From the IMG/VR virus record IMGVR_UViG_3300027969_000197, positions 1-40,116 of that record: a DNA stretch of 40,116 nucleotides. One strand, written 5' to 3'. This DNA is from a virus. Position numbers and translations under genes: made by a program. The notes under the pieces were generated by a model. It saw nothing but the letters and a program-made list of their open reading frames with translations. It did not search any database and was not told the DNA's origin. Positions 38,849-40,116 of the stretch are shown piece after piece (position 1 is the stretch's first letter; every line of letters starts with the position of its first letter).

Positions 38849-39982
38849 TTATTCTGAAGTTACTGCTTCATCTTCATCAGATACTATTTCATAGTCATCA
38901 TCTTCGTCATCAAAATTACTGATGATGGAAGAAACACTATCTTCTTCTTGAATAATATTACCATGGGCAACACTGTACTTCTTTTCAACAAAGTCACGGA
39001 AGCTCTTATCCTTTAGGATTGGGAGCCAGAAGGCAGATGTATTTGTTTTATTTGTCTTGACCTTGTTTTCTTCGTCAATTACGCCAGTTGCCATATCGAC
39101 TTTAGCGTAAGCAGTACTGTTACCAATTTTTGTCTTGACAACATGGCCTGATTCTTCTGCAATGTCAAGCAGACCAGACCACTTTGAAATACCGCCTTCA
39201 TGAAGAACAGTAACGGGGATTTTTGACTTCTCACGCACGAAGCGGCTCTTCTCCACATTGATAATGAAGTTGTAACCAACGTATTCATTCTTGTCCTTCT
39301 CTTGTTGGCGACCAATAATAAAGATGTTATCGGCTGAGTAGTACGAACCAGTACCGCCGCCCACAACGTCCCTAGCATACATTTCAAGGGTCTTGTAGGT
39401 ATGGTTGACCGCAATCATAGGAATGTCCTTGATTGTAAGGTGTGGTGTGACCATACGGAAGAATGACTTTAGCTGCTTAGCACGTGTCATGTCAGTTGTT
39501 GACTTACCGTCAAGTGCGTCTTCAACTTCCTTCTTTGAAGCAAGGTTGCCTATAGAATCGATGATGATGATTACACGTTCATCACGTGTAATCCCTTCAA
39601 TCTGCTTCATGGCATCAAACTTCAATAGTTCGATATCTGTAATTGGTGTGTGCAACACACGATTCATATCAATACCAAATGATTCGAAATATGCCTGTGG
39701 TGTACCAAACTCACTGTCATAGAACAGCAGTACAGACTCAGGATACTTGTCCATGTAGGATTTTGCCATCAAGAGCGAGAAAGCCGTCTTAAAGTGCTTT
39801 GAAGGTCCAGCCCACATAGTAAGGCCCGGCGTTAGACCACCGTCTAGACTACCGGATAGTGCGATATTGATTGCTGGAATTGATGTTGGAATCATGTCCT
39901 TCTTAGTGAAGAACTTTGACTTAGACAGGATTGCGCTGTCCTTAATTGTTGATGTTTTCTTTAGTCTATCCATTAGTGACAT
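38849..39982 (-). CDS. uvsX: UvsX recombinase (RecA family)
   Basis: The 377-residue protein is a T4 UvsX homologue. Its N-terminal domain carries 'SLDGGLTPGLTMWAGPSKHFKT' (Walker A GPSKHFKT at 59-66, with the T4-type Ser-Lys in place of the canonical GxGKT), followed by 'LLFYDSEFGTPQAYF' and 'VIIIIDSIGNLASKKE' (Walker B). The C-terminus is very acidic (DDEDDDYEIVSDEDE), as in UvsX and RecA. UvsX promotes strand exchange for recombination-dependent replication. AAAGGA precedes the ATG. Confidence 0.95.
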   Translation of the reverse strand: MSLMDRLKKTSTIKDSAILSKSKFFTKKDMIPTSIPAINIALSGSLDGGLTPGLTMWAGPSKHFKTAFSLLMAKSYMDKYPESVLLFYDSEFGTPQAYFESFGIDMNRVLHTPITDIELLKFDAMKQIEGITRDERVIIIIDSIGNLASKKEVEDALDGKSTTDMTRAKQLKSFFRMVTPHLTIKDIPMIAVNHTYKTLEMYARDVVGGGTGSYYSADNIFIIGRQQEKDKNEYVGYNFIINVEKSRFVREKSKIPVTVLHEGGISKWSGLLDIAEESGHVVKTKIGNSTAYAKVDMATGVIDEENKVKTNKTNTSAFWLPILKDKSFRDFVEKKYSVAHGNIIQEEDSVSSIISNFDDEDDDYEIVSDEDEAVTSE

Positions 39983-39998
39983 GTATTTTTCCTTTAAA

Positions 39999-40070
39999 AT
40001 TCCCGTTCGGGAAGAATGTTCTGATCTTTGCTTATTTTTACGTATAATCTTCCCGTTCAGGAAGAGCGTT
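39999..40070 (-). repeat. Tandem palindrome-containing repeat upstream of uvsX
   Basis: Two copies of a unit spaced exactly 50 bases apart: a perfect 14-bp palindrome TTCCCGTTCGGGAA at 40000-40013 and a one-mismatch version at 40050-40063. About 20 of the first 23 bases of each unit match, followed by a looser 'GCTTATTTT' match. The proximal copy is 5 bases before the AAAGGA of uvsX. It could be an operator, an RNA hairpin regulator or a promoter duplication. Confidence 0.7.
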
Positions 40071-40116
40071 CTTATTTAGCTTATTTTGTTTTTTTTATAG
40101 GTTTAAAATTTCACTT

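Noticed and set aside
1-40116. CRISPR array, integrase, insertion sequence or tRNA genes
   Set aside because: No regularly spaced repeats, no recombinase or transposase frame, and no cloverleaf-like sequence was seen on either strand.

Overview
The window is a piece of a T4-like myovirus (Straboviridae/exo-T-even type) genome. The evidence is the combination of UvsX recombinase, gp41-type replicative helicase, gp61-type primase, T4-type RNase H, a PhoH ATPase and a NrdA/Grx/NrdB/ThyX nucleotide operon. There are also canonical T4 late promoters (TATAAATA), spanin and holin-like lysis genes, and head-associated proteins with acidic 'LDE/IEE' linkers. Every convincing gene is on the minus strand, so transcription runs from high to low coordinates. 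The sequence is AT-rich and tightly packed, with start/stop overlaps such as ATGA, TAATG and 8-nt overlaps. No tRNA, CRISPR array, insertion sequence or integrase was seen. The host cannot be read from the sequence; a T4-superfamily phage of an aquatic or soil Gram-negative bacterium is the most I would infer.

Layout, in transcription order from the right: (1) 40.1-37.2 kb, UvsX, gp41 helicase and two small conserved genes, with a tandem palindromic repeat upstream of uvsX and a hairpin between uvsX and 41. (2) 36.8-26.4 kb, a long unit that starts at a strong sigma70-type promoter (36820-36848) and ends at a UUCG-loop terminator (26343-26358). It carries a deaminase, five glycosyltransferase-like genes, two SDR sugar-nucleotide enzymes, a DegT-type aminotransferase, a GNAT acetyltransferase, two HNH/AP2 homing endonucleases, an endonuclease VII-domain gene and three genes of unknown function. 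(3) 26.3-18.5 kb, a late virion block with several TATAAATA-type promoters. It holds fibre/structural proteins, a DUF6321 protein, two large modular head-associated proteins, a Dps-like ferritin and a monocistronic structural protein with its own terminator. (4) 18.5-15.8 kb, two conserved genes, the inner and outer spanins, a small amphipathic protein, a holin-like protein and a coiled-coil membrane protein. (5) 15.8-6.2 kb, a second strong promoter (15778-15806), then primase, a microprotein cluster, ThyX, NrdA, Grx, NrdB, more small proteins, a GIY-YIG-like endonuclease, an AdoMet decarboxylase-like gene and a GT4 glycosyltransferase. (6) 6.2-0 kb, a third promoter (6167-6194), two conserved proteins, RNase H, a DUF6433-like protein, PhoH, a RecB-type exonuclease, a MazG-like pyrophosphatase and a PD-(D/E)XK-like protein.

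Together the early and middle genes make dNTPs, copy and recombine DNA, and build or transfer an acylated amino-sugar glycan. The late genes build the head and lyse the host. No gene-free stretch exceeds 300 bases. The longest, about 206 bases at 24466-24671, is the most interesting non-standard element: a late promoter, a 21-bp long-range RNA stem, a 33-codon ORF and a terminator form a self-contained transcription unit. Several hairpins or inverted repeats also cover ribosome binding sites or start codons, at the gene starting at 6133, the GIY-YIG gene and an HNH gene. This recalls the timing controls known for T4 genes e, soc and I-TevI.
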